Below are positions 13,292 to 23,533 of a DNA stretch of 64,000 nt, piece after piece. Each line of letters starts with the position of its first letter. Within the stretch, counting starts at the first letter, position 1. Origin of the DNA: Linnemannia elongata (Eukaryota; Mortierellomycota; Mortierellomycetes; Mortierellales; Mortierellaceae); NCBI GenBank assembly GCA_036320915.1, contig JAXBDG010000008.1:1674001-1738000 (forward strand), written 5' to 3'. Under the pieces are notes generated by a model. The model was given only the letters and a program-made list of their open reading frames with translations. It searched no databases and was not told where the DNA came from. Made by a program: the position numbers and the translations under genes.

Positions 13292-14387
13292 ACCCTGAAC
13301 CCCTACCCCTGATCCTTCCACTGCTATTTCCCTTTCTCTCTCTTTCACACTCTCATACCCACCCCTCCTTTCCTTCAACAACGCGCCCCGCTACACGACT
13401 GCGCTTGCGCCTCTTTCACCTGTCTCTCCCTATCGCCACCAGTCTACCACAACTACGACTACTACAAACCCATACGCCTTTCCGCACGCACATACGCATA
13501 CCTACACTTACACTCCCACATTTTTGCATAAGAAAGACACATACCCCTCGTTTTAATTGTACACAACAGCCCTTCAAAAATGGCGTTCAATTGAATCCTT
13601 CTCCCTAGACCTTTTTGTTCCTCTTTTGTTTTCTATCTTTATTTTTCGTGTGTTTGTGCGAGTGTGTCCCCTGCCTACTTTCTCCCTATTCCTATTCTGT
13701 CTCACTCAAACATCCCTGTCTGGTCAATAATAACAGCACATCCACAAAGCAATTGACAACGACCAACAGCAGTTGCAGCTTATCTGCACGACGTCTCAAA
13801 AAAATGAACAAGAGAGTCAATTAGGCCCCTTTTGTCATTTTTTACAACAATACAACAACAGAATGTCCCTTTATTTTGCTTTTTCGCCGACTGGCTGCTT
13901 TCCCCTGGCTGCTGCTGGATAAACAGCCATTGACGCTCAGAAGGATCATAAGGAGACGCGAAAGAGAGATAGTGTGAAAAAAGAGAGAGTGAGAAGGGGA
14001 GGAGAAACAACAACGGGATATCCTCTCTTGTGCTTTGCATAAGCAGCCTGATGAAAAAGAAGAAAAAGAAGAAAAAGAAGAAAAAATGAGAGGCACGTCA
14101 TCCCGATGTCTCGGATCCCTCTCCCTCCACTGTAAATCCATCTGGCTCCCTGTTCGTACGCTAATCAAAACCCCTCTTTTTTTGTTTTTCTATCATCATC
14201 TTTAATATTACTGATCATCTCTCATTGATTGATTGATTGATCGCGCTCTCCGTCGTGCCTGGTTCCTGATTCCCGGTCCTGGTTCCTGCCCCTCATCAGC
14301 AGCCTCTTTTCTATTTCAACCGTTGCTGCTGCAGCCGCCATCCAGACCCTTTCTCCCAGCCTCTAGCAAAGCCCAGAGCGCATCCAA

Positions 14388-17300
14388 ATGAGCGCCTTCG
14401 TGACCTGCTCTTACACCCCTCCTCCTCCCACCAAACCATCTGAGAGGTCTATGCTTGCAGCCATCGATCACCCCATTGCTGCAACTCCCCTCCCTCCCTC
14501 CTCCCCCTCTTCTTCAATAACCCAAACACAACGGCCAAGGTCCTCTTCGTCGGGAAAGACCCTTACCCCCCATTCGACCACTCCCAGCCAACATCAACCC
14601 CCCCAGATCCGTTACTGCTATTTCATCTCTGCCTCTGCCGCAACCGCGGCTTCAACTTCGACTGGTATCTCGAGAAATCCCTCACTCAGCAGAAAATCGA
14701 TCTACCTCACACCTCACGTTCAGGAACCCATGGACGCCTCGCCAAACTGCACTCAGCCCCGGCCCCGCCCCACCAGGGAGTCTGCTCCATCAGCGTATGT
14801 CCTTGGACCTCACCCTCCTCAAATCCAGCTTCAATTTCTCGAAAACGAACCTCTTCCTCCACCTTCTTCCGCCGAGCCGATTCCGTCGACCGATAAACCC
14901 ACTCATCATAAGGAACTGTCGGATGGTGTACTAGTCGAGCGAAAGGATAGTGGTTACGGCGGCTCTGTTTCCAGGAGTTCCTCTCTCGCAGCCTTTGGAA
15001 GGGGTATCCGTAAGGTCTTTTGGCGTACATCTTCCAAGGGATCCGTCGAGTCGATTGTGGTGACAGAGGCTCCAGTCTTGGATTGCGACATTCCCCAGGA
15101 TGTTCTTGACCATGAAGGTTGGGCACAGGATCTGGCCCAACGATTGAGCCTTGCCTCCGGCCCCGAGGCTGTTACCAATTGGCTTGGACAGCTGCCCGGC
15201 GATGGCAGCACTACCGATGAGATGTCTTCTGATGGTGTCTTGAACGTGCTGAACTTGCCTGAGGGATCCGTCTCGGCGGAAAGCCTCCAGGAGATGATCG
15301 AGGAGTTCATCTTCATGGCCCCTGGTCCAGTCGATGCGTCTGCGGTTCCAACACCAACGATTGCGCTCTTGGACGACTTCAATGTCTTGACCGTTCTGCC
15401 TCCCTCAGCCTCATCGACGCCACCACCTCCTGCTCCTGTTGAGAAGACCTTGCGACCTGTCCTTTCGATGGAGCAACTGAACAAGCCTCAGCCTCCCTTG
15501 CCTGCTGATTTTTTCGATCACAAACCCGCTCCTGATACGCCCACTAAGGCACGACGAACCAGCAATGGTTCATCTCCTCTTAGCACTCTTGCCCGTAAGT
15601 TCACTCTGGCCGCAGACTTTGGGTTTGGAAAGAACGCCTCCGGTAGCAGGCAATCGACATTATCGCATCGTCAACGCAACAGTGTCCAGCAGCACTTCCA
15701 GCACGCCGCTAGCGAGGCATCCCTTGCCCAGCCGACCCGAACCTCAAGGGATAGACGGTTGTCCGGCAACAACATCGAGACCTTGATAGATGAGCGTCCT
15801 GTTTCTCCTTCGGCTTTGGTCATGTCCCCAGATGAGGAGGATGTGGTTGAAGGTGACTCGTATGTTACTGCCAAGCCCAACTCCAAGACCAGCCGGTTCT
15901 TCAAGTCTTTGACGGCATCGTCTGTGGCCGAGCTCAAGAAGCGTCAGAATGAGGTGCGTCCGTTGTCAGAGGTGCTCCTCTCCGACTCAAATCTCAGTCC
16001 CGAAGAGATTTCGGCCGAAATAGTGGCCGCATCGCGCAGTTCGTCGCTTCGATACCCACCCATGCGAAGACCTATCCCCAAATGGAATGAAACCTCGTCT
16101 CAAGAATCTGCTTTGACCACGCGTGAGGAAAGGGGACGCTCTGACTCCTTTTCGCTTGCACCTCCTGTGCCATTGTTCTACAAGAGCACAGCTTCAAGTG
16201 CCTCTTCGTTGGGCGAGACCTCCTCCTGCGGATCTGTCGAGTCCTCTGCTGACGAGTGGGAAGGACCACACCAAATGACCAAGCACGCTCTGGAACAGAA
16301 CGCCCGTTATAACGCTGACCTCAAAGGTCTTCAAGATATGCTCTACCAGGGCTGTGCGCGTCCTCAGTCCACCCCTGCCCACTCAACCAACACCTCGACT
16401 GGCTCTTTGGATCTGCCCTCAGTGCCAGCCTCGTCTAGCCGAAAGGATACAAAGGCAACCAAAGGTATCTCTAAGAAGGACGACTACATGAGCCATCGCA
16501 TGAGCGGCTGTTCTCCCAAGCTGCTCCCCATCCCAGACAAGAACAAGTCTCGTCCCAAGAGTCGTCTCAGCTTGACCTATGGCGGAGGCGAACTGGAAAC
16601 TGTTAAACATGCCAAGGTAAGAATAGATTGTGGTCTACGCACAGGCAATGTAAGACAAAAAATAACCAGCACCCCCCTATTTTTTTCTCTAACATTTTAC
16701 TAACGTTCCCATTGACAATTTGAAATGATCGCTCACTAGTTCGACACGCCTGAGGCCATTGCCCGAAACAAGGAGATCCGCAAGTTTATCTCACAGGAGA
16801 TTTATACCACCGAGCTCAACTACGTTCAGTACCTGCGTACAATCCAGGAGGTAAGCCCTTTGCTTGAATCCGTTATTGTCTTGGATGAAGTCATGCAATG
16901 TAATGCAAGGTGCGCAGGGTTGAGACCAGCTTGTTGACAAATAGTGCTTTTTCGTTGTATATATTAGGTCTTTGTTGACCCTCTGTTCCGATCTCTTGAG
17001 AGCGACAAGCCATTTATACCCCGGGCCAACCCCCTTTACCAGCTGTTGGCTCACATCTCGACCTTGGCGGACGTTGCAAGCCAGATTGCCCAAAGCCTGG
17101 AGGATTGTGTTCGTGATGAGGTTTGGTCCGATGAGCTGAGCATGGTCGGCACGATCTTTTTGGACATCAAAGAGCCTCTGTCAATCTTCTTGAAGTATGG
17201 CCAGTCTTATGGCAAGGGCATGAAGGCACTGAGGACGTTGATGAAGTCCAAGCGGGCCTCGATCTCCATCTCCAATGCCTCGGTCGCCTCATCGGCCGCC

Positions 17301-17798
17301 AACACCCTTTCCAGTGGATCCAACACGTTGACCGTGCCAGGAGGTCCTCGCCTGGACAAGCGTCGTTCGCTGCCTTCGATCTTTGCCCTTAATGGCCCAA
17401 CTGCCCACCAGTCCCTCATGGGATCAAGCTGGTCGACTGTCAGCAACGGTTCGACCAACTCAACGACTCCAACCACCTCGAGCAAAGTCAAGGATGGAGC
17501 CAAGCCCCGCAGTAGCCACGGAATGTTGGCGACGGGAGCATTGAACGAATCGGCTGAGTACGACGCCTTTATTCGTAACTGCGTCGGCGGCAAGGAGACG
17601 ACCAGCCGATTCAGCTTGGCAGATCTGTTGATCCTCCCTATTCAGCGAGTGACCCGGTATTGCCTCCTGTTGAAGGACTTGAAGCGCCACACTGCTGTTG
17701 AACACCCCGACTATGTCTGCCTCGTTCATGCCCTTGAGCAGTTGCATACCCTGGCCCTTGCGACCAACAACGTGCAGCCCTCCTCGCTGCGACTGTAA
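14388..17798 (+). CDS. Rho guanine-nucleotide exchange factor with DH domain, no PH domain
   Basis: Three exons, 14388-16616, 16740-16850 and 16968-17798, give 1056 residues. The first 740 or so are Ser/Pro-rich and probably disordered. The DH (Dbl-homology) domain starts near residue 748 (KEIRKFISQEIYTTELNYVQ), matching the usual first helix across the exon 1/2/3 joins. It reaches the hallmark ILPIQRVTRYCLLLKDL helix at about residues 1003-1019. Between them, roughly residues 876-974 are a Ser/Thr-rich insertion absent from standard DH domains. The protein ends just after the last DH helix, with no PH domain. Exchange activity on a Rho-family GTPase (Rho, Rac or Cdc42) is expected from the family; the actual target cannot be told. 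The splice joins keep frame and use GTAAG donors. Confidence 0.88.
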
Positions 17799-18213
17799 TT
17801 GCCTTTCGTTTTTTTCATTTTGCTTTTTTCTTCTCTTTCTGTTCGCTTAGTATCTTTTTGTTTTCTTCTGTCTACTATCTGTTGTTCATCTTTTCCCCCT
17901 TTGTAATATTCCTGGCAGCTTTGACGTCTTATACCATTGCCAAAATATGGTCATACCTCGTAGTCAATTGTAACATAGTACCCTGTATCATACACCATTC
18001 GCAACGCAAAAGTAAAATTATTTTAATCACTAATTTGGTTTTGAGTGACGGGTCTTTTTGAGAAGTGGCAGAATTGATTTTTTTCCCAGGGTCGAAGGCT
18101 CTTTCCCGACAGACATAAAAGAGGTGGAGTGATCTCGGTGTTTCGCTTTTCTTTTTTTTTTCCCCACACCTCATTCCCCCCTCCATTCACACACCCACAT
18201 TCACACATTCACA
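17799..18213. other. Spacer between the Rho-GEF and QDPR genes
   Basis: Holds the T-rich 3' region of the Rho-GEF gene and, near its right end, the QDPR promoter. No gene seen. Confidence 0.5.
18114..18121 (+). promoter_or_regulatory. Candidate TATA box of the QDPR gene
   Basis: CATAAAAG lies 93 bases upstream of the QDPR start codon and is followed by a T/C-rich leader that turns CACA-rich just before the ATG. Spacing is typical for fungal core promoters. Confidence 0.4.
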
Positions 18214-19726
18214 ATGACCTCAAACATCGTTGTCTACGGCGGTTCTGGCGCTCTCGGCCGCGCCATTGTCTCGCACTTTATCAAGCACCAATGGGCAAGT
18301 TGTCTCTTTCGTTTTTCGTTTCTGTCTACAGATGTCTCTTGTTCTCGCTTAAGCTTACCAACTAAACGCTAGTCTTCACGATGAATGGTGTAATGTTAAC
18401 GCCGCCTTGTGTTACATTACTGCAATGTAGGCTGTCACCTCAGTCGACTTCAACGCTAACCAGGAGGCTACCACCAACATCTTGCTCGAGAAGAGCGATA
18501 CTTTGGAGCAGCAGGGAGAGCGTGTTGTTGGCGCTGTCAGCGGTCAGGTTGACGCGATTGTCTGCGTTGCCGGTGGATGGGCTGGCGGAAACGCTGCCTC
18601 CAAGGGTAAGTCCCAAAGCAAAGGATAACGACAAAGACTTCCCATGCGCATCCTTGGGAAAAAAGGAGGATGTTGTTGGGGATGATGTGGGTTGGGTCGT
18701 TTTGTTTACTTTTGCAGCGGTACTAATAATTTTCTCACCCTTTGTCACATACGTCAATTAATCTCCTTTCTCTCTTTCTGGATAGACCTGTTTGCCAACT
18801 CCGAGTTGATGTGGAAGCAGTCTGTTCATTCATCCTTGGTTGCCTCCCACCTGGCCTCTAAGTCCTTGAAGGCGTAAGTTATGAGAAGTGGTCTCTCTCA
18901 GACTTGGTATGAGAAGGGCGATACGTATTGGTTTTTTTTTGACTCCAAATCAAAGCAAACTGACTGTTTTTCTTCTTCCCTGGGGCATGTTGTTGATTGA
19001 TAGTGGTGGTTTGTTGACTTTGACTGGTGCCTTCCCTGCCCAGAAGGGCACCCCCTTCATGATCGGTTACGGTATGGCTAAGGCTGCCGTTCACCAATTG
19101 GTTGCCAGTTTGGCTGGACCTGACTCTGGTATCCCCGCCGACGCCAAGGTCAACGCCATCCTTCCGTAAGTGAATGATGAATGAATGATGAACTGAGCAG
19201 GATCGCGGGATATTCGCCTTTGCTTTTTTTGTTCCAATGTGTTTAGTGCTGTGTGGAGGCGCATGTGTGATTCTAATTTCTGACCAATCCCTATTTCCTT
19301 TTTCTGCCTTTGCTCCACATCTTGAACTTCTATCACTGGATGCCACGCGTCGTTTCGCATTCTCGTTCTCGGCTGGATTCGATTCTCTGCTTCTTGTGGA
19401 TTTACACACACAGCGTTACCTTGGATACCCCTATGAACCGCGCTGGCATGCCTGGTGCTGACTTCAGTTCGTGGACTCCCTGTTCCGAGGTTGCCGAGTA
19501 AGGACAAAACCGATTTCAATTCTCAGTTTGCACACCTCTGGCTGGCAATTGAGCTAGAGTATGAGAGCCATATCTGTTCATTTGGTATGTTGTATTAACG
19601 AGTAGAAAATGCGTATCTTTCTATAGGACTCTCTACGGATGGGCAACAAACGCCATCCCCGTCACCTCGGGCAAGCTTGTCGAGATTGTCACCAAGGACA
19701 ACAAGACCACCTACACCGAGAAGTAA
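18214..19726 (+). CDS. QDPR: Dihydropteridine reductase (quinoid dihydrobiopterin recycling)
   Basis: Six exons: 18214-18294, 18431-18605, 18786-18873, 19004-19165, 19414-19497 and 19627-19726, giving 229 residues. It is a short-chain dehydrogenase with a Gly-rich NAD(P) site near the N-terminus ([10 protein letters not shown]). The QDPR hallmarks [12 protein letters not shown] and MWKQS, the catalytic YxxxK (Tyr137, Lys141 in [12 protein letters not shown]) and the C-terminal TLDTPMNR and DFSSWTP follow. It should reduce quinonoid dihydrobiopterin to tetrahydrobiopterin in the cytosol, recycling cofactor for aromatic amino-acid hydroxylases. Intron 1 begins GC rather than GT: only a GCAAGT donor at 18295 keeps the conserved Trp-Ala-Val-Thr-Ser frame. 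The enzyme is near universal in animals but rare in Dikarya, whereas Mortierella is known to have a BH4-dependent phenylalanine hydroxylation system. Confidence 0.95.
18295..18430 (+). other. GC-AG intron in the QDPR gene
   Basis: The donor is GCAAGT at 18295 and the acceptor is TGTAG ending at 18430. Exon 1 ends in a complete Trp codon and exon 2 opens AVTSVDFN, matching the family without a gap. No GT donor nearby restores this frame. Confidence 0.8.
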
Positions 19727-19932
19727 ACGGAGCGTCAAGTTGGACAAAGGCAAAAAAAAACCAAGTTACATTCGATCATCGCACATCAAAAATAAATACG
19801 TAGTTCCCAGAAAAGGTTATGCGCACAGGAAAAATAATGAACCAAGGAAAACGGGCAACAGGAACGCCAATCACTTCTTTCTGATTCCTTCTCCATCAGT
19901 TCATCTTCTTTCATTCAACCCCCATAATTAAC

Positions 19933-20814
19933 ATGGCAACCTCCGACTTTGACTCCGCTGTTACTATCGCAGAGTGCGAAACCGCCGCCACCAACGCGCT
20001 CAGTCTTTCTGTCCAGGATTATGCAAGCGTTCTCGAGCAAGAGTACAAGATCACCCTCCTCTCTCCAGACCTGGATACCACTGCCGAGGACAATATGCTG
20101 GCCTGTCGGATCTATGACTGTATGGATCCACTTCTGGTCCTAGGACGGCAACGAAGTAACGAAATCACCACCCTTTTCAACGCCCTACCGTCCTCTGATC
20201 CCAGCACCGGTTCGACCTCAGAAGAGCAGCAGGAGCATCACGTACTGGAACAGAAGCGACAGGCATTGCTCTACCTCCTAATGCGTGGAAAGGTGGGCAA
20301 AAGGTGCAGGATCGATCCCCCATTTCAAGTCGACTATGGTCACAACATGACCTTGGGCGACAAAGTCAACTGGGGTCCCAATGGCGTCGCACTTGACTGT
20401 GCGCCCATCTCGATCGGCGACAGGACGATCCTCGGACCGGGTGTGAAGCTCTTTGGCGCAACACATCCACTCAACCCACTCCTGCGGTACCCTATCCGAC
20501 AGTTTGATTTCGCAATGGAAATTCATATTGGCAAGGACTGTTGGTTGGGGGGTGGGGTTGTTGTTTGTCCGGGTGTAAGGATTGGAGATGGAGTGACCGT
20601 GTTGCCGGGGAGTATTGTTACCAAGAATGTACCTTCGTTTGCTGTTGTCGCCGGGTGTCCTGCAGAGATTGTCGAAGTTCTGGATAGGGAGGGGTGTGAG
20701 GATGAGGATCGGGCGTTGGAGGCGTTCTTGAAGAGCGGGCTAGTTGGTGAGAGGATAGAAGAGTTTTTCGATCAGTGGAGACCTCCTGCTGTCGAGACCA
20801 TGGCCCTTCCTTAG
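19933..20814 (+). CDS. Maltose/galactoside-type O-acetyltransferase (left-handed beta-helix)
   Basis: Single exon, 293 residues. Residues about 50-85 (AEDNMLACRIYDCMDP) match the N-terminal maltose acetyltransferase segment. From about residue 125 onward there are hexapeptide repeats of the LacA/Maa/NodL family, ending IGDGVTVLPGSIVTKNVP and AGCPA. The presumed catalytic His is His178 in LFGATHPLNP. The family transfers acetyl from acetyl-CoA to sugar hydroxyls in the cytosol; the natural acceptor is unknown. Compared with bacterial enzymes (about 185-205 residues), it has a longer N-terminus, an insertion rich in Glu/Gln around residues 88-108, and a C-terminal extension of about 40 residues. 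It starts 206 bases after the QDPR stop on the same strand, too close for a long promoter. It is intronless while its neighbours are intron-rich. Confidence 0.9.
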   Translation: MATSDFDSAVTIAECETAATNALSLSVQDYASVLEQEYKITLLSPDLDTTAEDNMLACRIYDCMDPLLVLGRQRSNEITTLFNALPSSDPSTGSTSEEQQEHHVLEQKRQALLYLLMRGKVGKRCRIDPPFQVDYGHNMTLGDKVNWGPNGVALDCAPISIGDRTILGPGVKLFGATHPLNPLLRYPIRQFDFAMEIHIGKDCWLGGGVVVCPGVRIGDGVTVLPGSIVTKNVPSFAVVAGCPAEIVEVLDREGCEDEDRALEAFLKSGLVGERIEEFFDQWRPPAVETMALP

Positions 20815-22500
20815 AGAAGATAGCTACCCTCCCACCATCATTAAATTGTTCACACGCTTCAGACAACGACCACTGCGCTTTTTTTTGCAGCTTTTTTTGT
20901 AGCCAAGGGTCTATCGGTGTTTTGTGCATGGCCAAGCCTATCTGTGTGATTTAGGATGACTGGGAAGGAGAGGGGCGGAGCGTGACCCATCCCATCCCAC
21001 CCATAGTTGGAAATATCAGGCGTGCCTTTTCTGAGAGAGACGTAGGCTATTGTGCCTCTTTTTTCCTTCTCCATTTCTCACGGTCGCCTGCCCCGTCAAT
21101 TGTAATTATCACCTACCAGTCCCCTCGGATATAATAAAAGAGTTGAAAGAAGTACTCAAACCTGCTGGTAATACTTTTTTCTTCTTCTGACAGGTCTTAG
21201 AGAATGCGCTGTTGAGAATCAGTTTGGAGGAACAGCATTTACTCAAGATCTTTTGTATCCACCTCACGAATACCTCCACTGGATAAAGCCAGTTGATGAG
21301 AAGAACAGGTTGACTGCGGTATACTATGCGACGCTGGCGCAATATATCTATCTTTCTCTACTGGACAGTTGCATAGGCTCTTTATCGCTCAGGCGTTTTT
21401 ATACTTTTTTTACGCGTTATCGGCGTGATATCTTGTTTGTAGCAGTATGTCCCCGCCTCCTGCCACAACGAGTCAAGAAGCTATCCGGGAGATATACAAC
21501 AGTGCGAACGGCTAAGGGCTAAGGGGGCTCCATGTTGATCTCAAGTGAAAGGTCGGTTACAAATACTGGATGAGCGATATCCAGCTTCCCTATCGAAGAC
21601 TCAGCTACCGAAAAAAATGATAGCGTCCCAGGAAACCCATGCCCAAAGTTAACACCTTGTTTTATCTCCATATTGAATCAACATCCTCATCGCCAATATG
21701 CACTACACACAGTGGATCCAGCAGGGCACCGCAAGCCATTCTAACCGATCTGCCCTTTCAAGAGTGAAAAGAAACAGATCCGACTTTCACCAATCCAGCA
21801 TTCCAAGCGATGTTCAAAACTATCCAGGCAGACGCACTGCCTTATCAAGAGTGGGGTTTTATCGCACAAGAATGAATTTACGGAAAATATCGACATCATC
21901 GCGGACAGAATATCAAGGAGACTATTCATGTCATCAAAAGCTAGTCGTCTGTTCATCTTCGCAATACTGGATTCCAGGAGGATATAACAAAGCAAGGTAG
22001 CCAATATCGAATCCGAGGCCACCAAAGGTTGACGACAGAGAGTCTTCGTCCTGCATCCGCTTGCAGCCGGAAAAAAAAAGTTGAATGACAAAGTGACCAT
22101 TGGATTTTTGATATCGTCTGAACGTGTGGTTGCTTGAAAGATATGCTTCGCCACCTGTACGAGCTGATATCTGATGTAAAGAAGTAAGGGTTCGCGAAAT
22201 ATCAGCCCTGATCATGTACAGCCGTTGCAAACCAAAAAAAAAAAGTAGCCTCCCCGAAAGAACAGCGGCCTTGATATAATCTTGTCCTGAAACAATGTAC
22301 GTCTTAAAAGGTCATCAAGCATGATACACGAAAGTGTTTAATAAAAGCGCTCAATGGCAAATGAAGTAAGGATGATACGGATAATGAAAGGCATGCGACC
22401 GGCTGAACAAATGAGTTGACGCTCTCAGCTCTTTGCTGAGCGGCATTTTCCACAATGACCCGTGCCTCTTTCTCTCGATTGCGATCGAACTTACCCTTAA
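20815..22500. other. Spacer with unassigned coding-like patches
   Basis: No gene can be assembled. Patches around 21190-21500 on the plus strand and 21930-22230 on the minus strand read like ordinary protein for 60-100 codons without low complexity. They do not join into one frame and I do not recognise them. They could be relics of a decayed gene. Confidence 0.3.
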
Positions 22501-22522
22501 GCAATTTGTGACGTGTGCGATG

Positions 22523-22553
22523 GATGGATTTTGAGTATAAAAGAAAATCCATC
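22523..22553 (+). promoter_or_regulatory. TATA box inside a perfect inverted repeat, candidate PP1 promoter
   Basis: Ten-base arms GATGGATTTT (22523-22532) and AAAATCCATC (22544-22553) are exact reverse complements. They enclose an 11-base spacer containing TATAAAA at 22536-22542. A good donor (GTAAGC at 22615) follows about 70 bases later, with acceptors at 22992 or 23237 (TTTATTGCAG), consistent with a leader intron upstream of the PP1 start codon. Confidence 0.45.
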
Positions 22554-23533
22554 GATCGCATCGACGGATGCATCTTCCTTCACAACATCCATCCATACCC
22601 CAAGCTACTCCAAGGTAAGCCCATGCACCATCGTAGAATGTCCCCAAAGGTCCCCAAAGTGTTACCATCATGCACCATGATTGGTATCTGCGTTTTATTT
22701 GTGTTGTTTGGAGTAAAAACGATGGATGTGATCGATGTGATGGATGGTGACGGATGCTTGGACGGTGGGCGGGCAGCCAATAATAGCGGGATTTTGGTGG
22801 CGCCCAGGGCAAAAAAAAAGCGCCTTGCCCTATACGGGTGGTGTGTGTCCGTGTTGACACTCTCTCCCTGTGAACAGACCTCGTCTGCGCTCGACGATGT
22901 GTCATCCTCATTCGCCATGTTCCTTTTTACCCCCCTTTTGTTCTGTCATCTTGTCTTTGTCTGTTCCATTGCTCTCCCTCCTTTCATTCCAGTGTCAGGC
23001 CACCCCTGGTCTTTGTTATCATCTGAACGACCTGATGAGCTCAGACACTAACGTTCACGGGCACTGAACCATATTCCCTCTTAATTATGTTTGTCTGTAT
23101 GCTTTTTGTGAGCTGGGCGGGTTGTTGGTCAGGGGTCGCTTGCCTCTCTTTGTCAGTTTTTTCCATCAAGCGAGTGTGCCACTTGACTTTCCCCCTTTGA
23201 TACATTCATTTATCATCCCTTTCTTTTTTTATTGCAGCGGCTGCGCGGATTGCATTGTTTGTTGTTGTTTCGACAACAGGCGTAGCGAAGAGAGGTGGCA
23301 AATCTCAGTTGACGAGTTGTGCAACCAACCTCATGCAACGCACTGTCTATCTGTAACCCGTCTGAGTCAAAGTGTCTCGCTCTCTACGTCGTCAATAACT
23401 TCAGTGCTATTGACACATGCTAACTATTACTCATTTGCAACCAACGCTCCTTAGGACAACCCCGCCCTTCCTCCCACGTCCTTGCGCCTGCTTCCCCGTC
23501 CACCCATCCCAACACCGTCTGTACAGCTCAACC

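Larger units (their letters stand above)
7749..14387. other. Long non-coding stretch upstream of the Rho-GEF gene
   Basis: About 6.6 kb in which I support no gene. It contains homopolymer runs, TTTGTTTG-rich DNA, an extended pyrimidine block (about 12370-12700) and C/A/T-rich DNA resembling a fungal 5' leader from about 13290 onward. Short open frames in the pyrimidine block are low-complexity Leu/Ser/Phe strings and are not genes. Confidence 0.5.

Noticed and set aside
14707..15484. Antisense frames under the Rho-GEF first exon
   Set aside because: The plus-strand frame is continuous for 743 codons and splices into a DH domain; the antisense products have no recognisable features.
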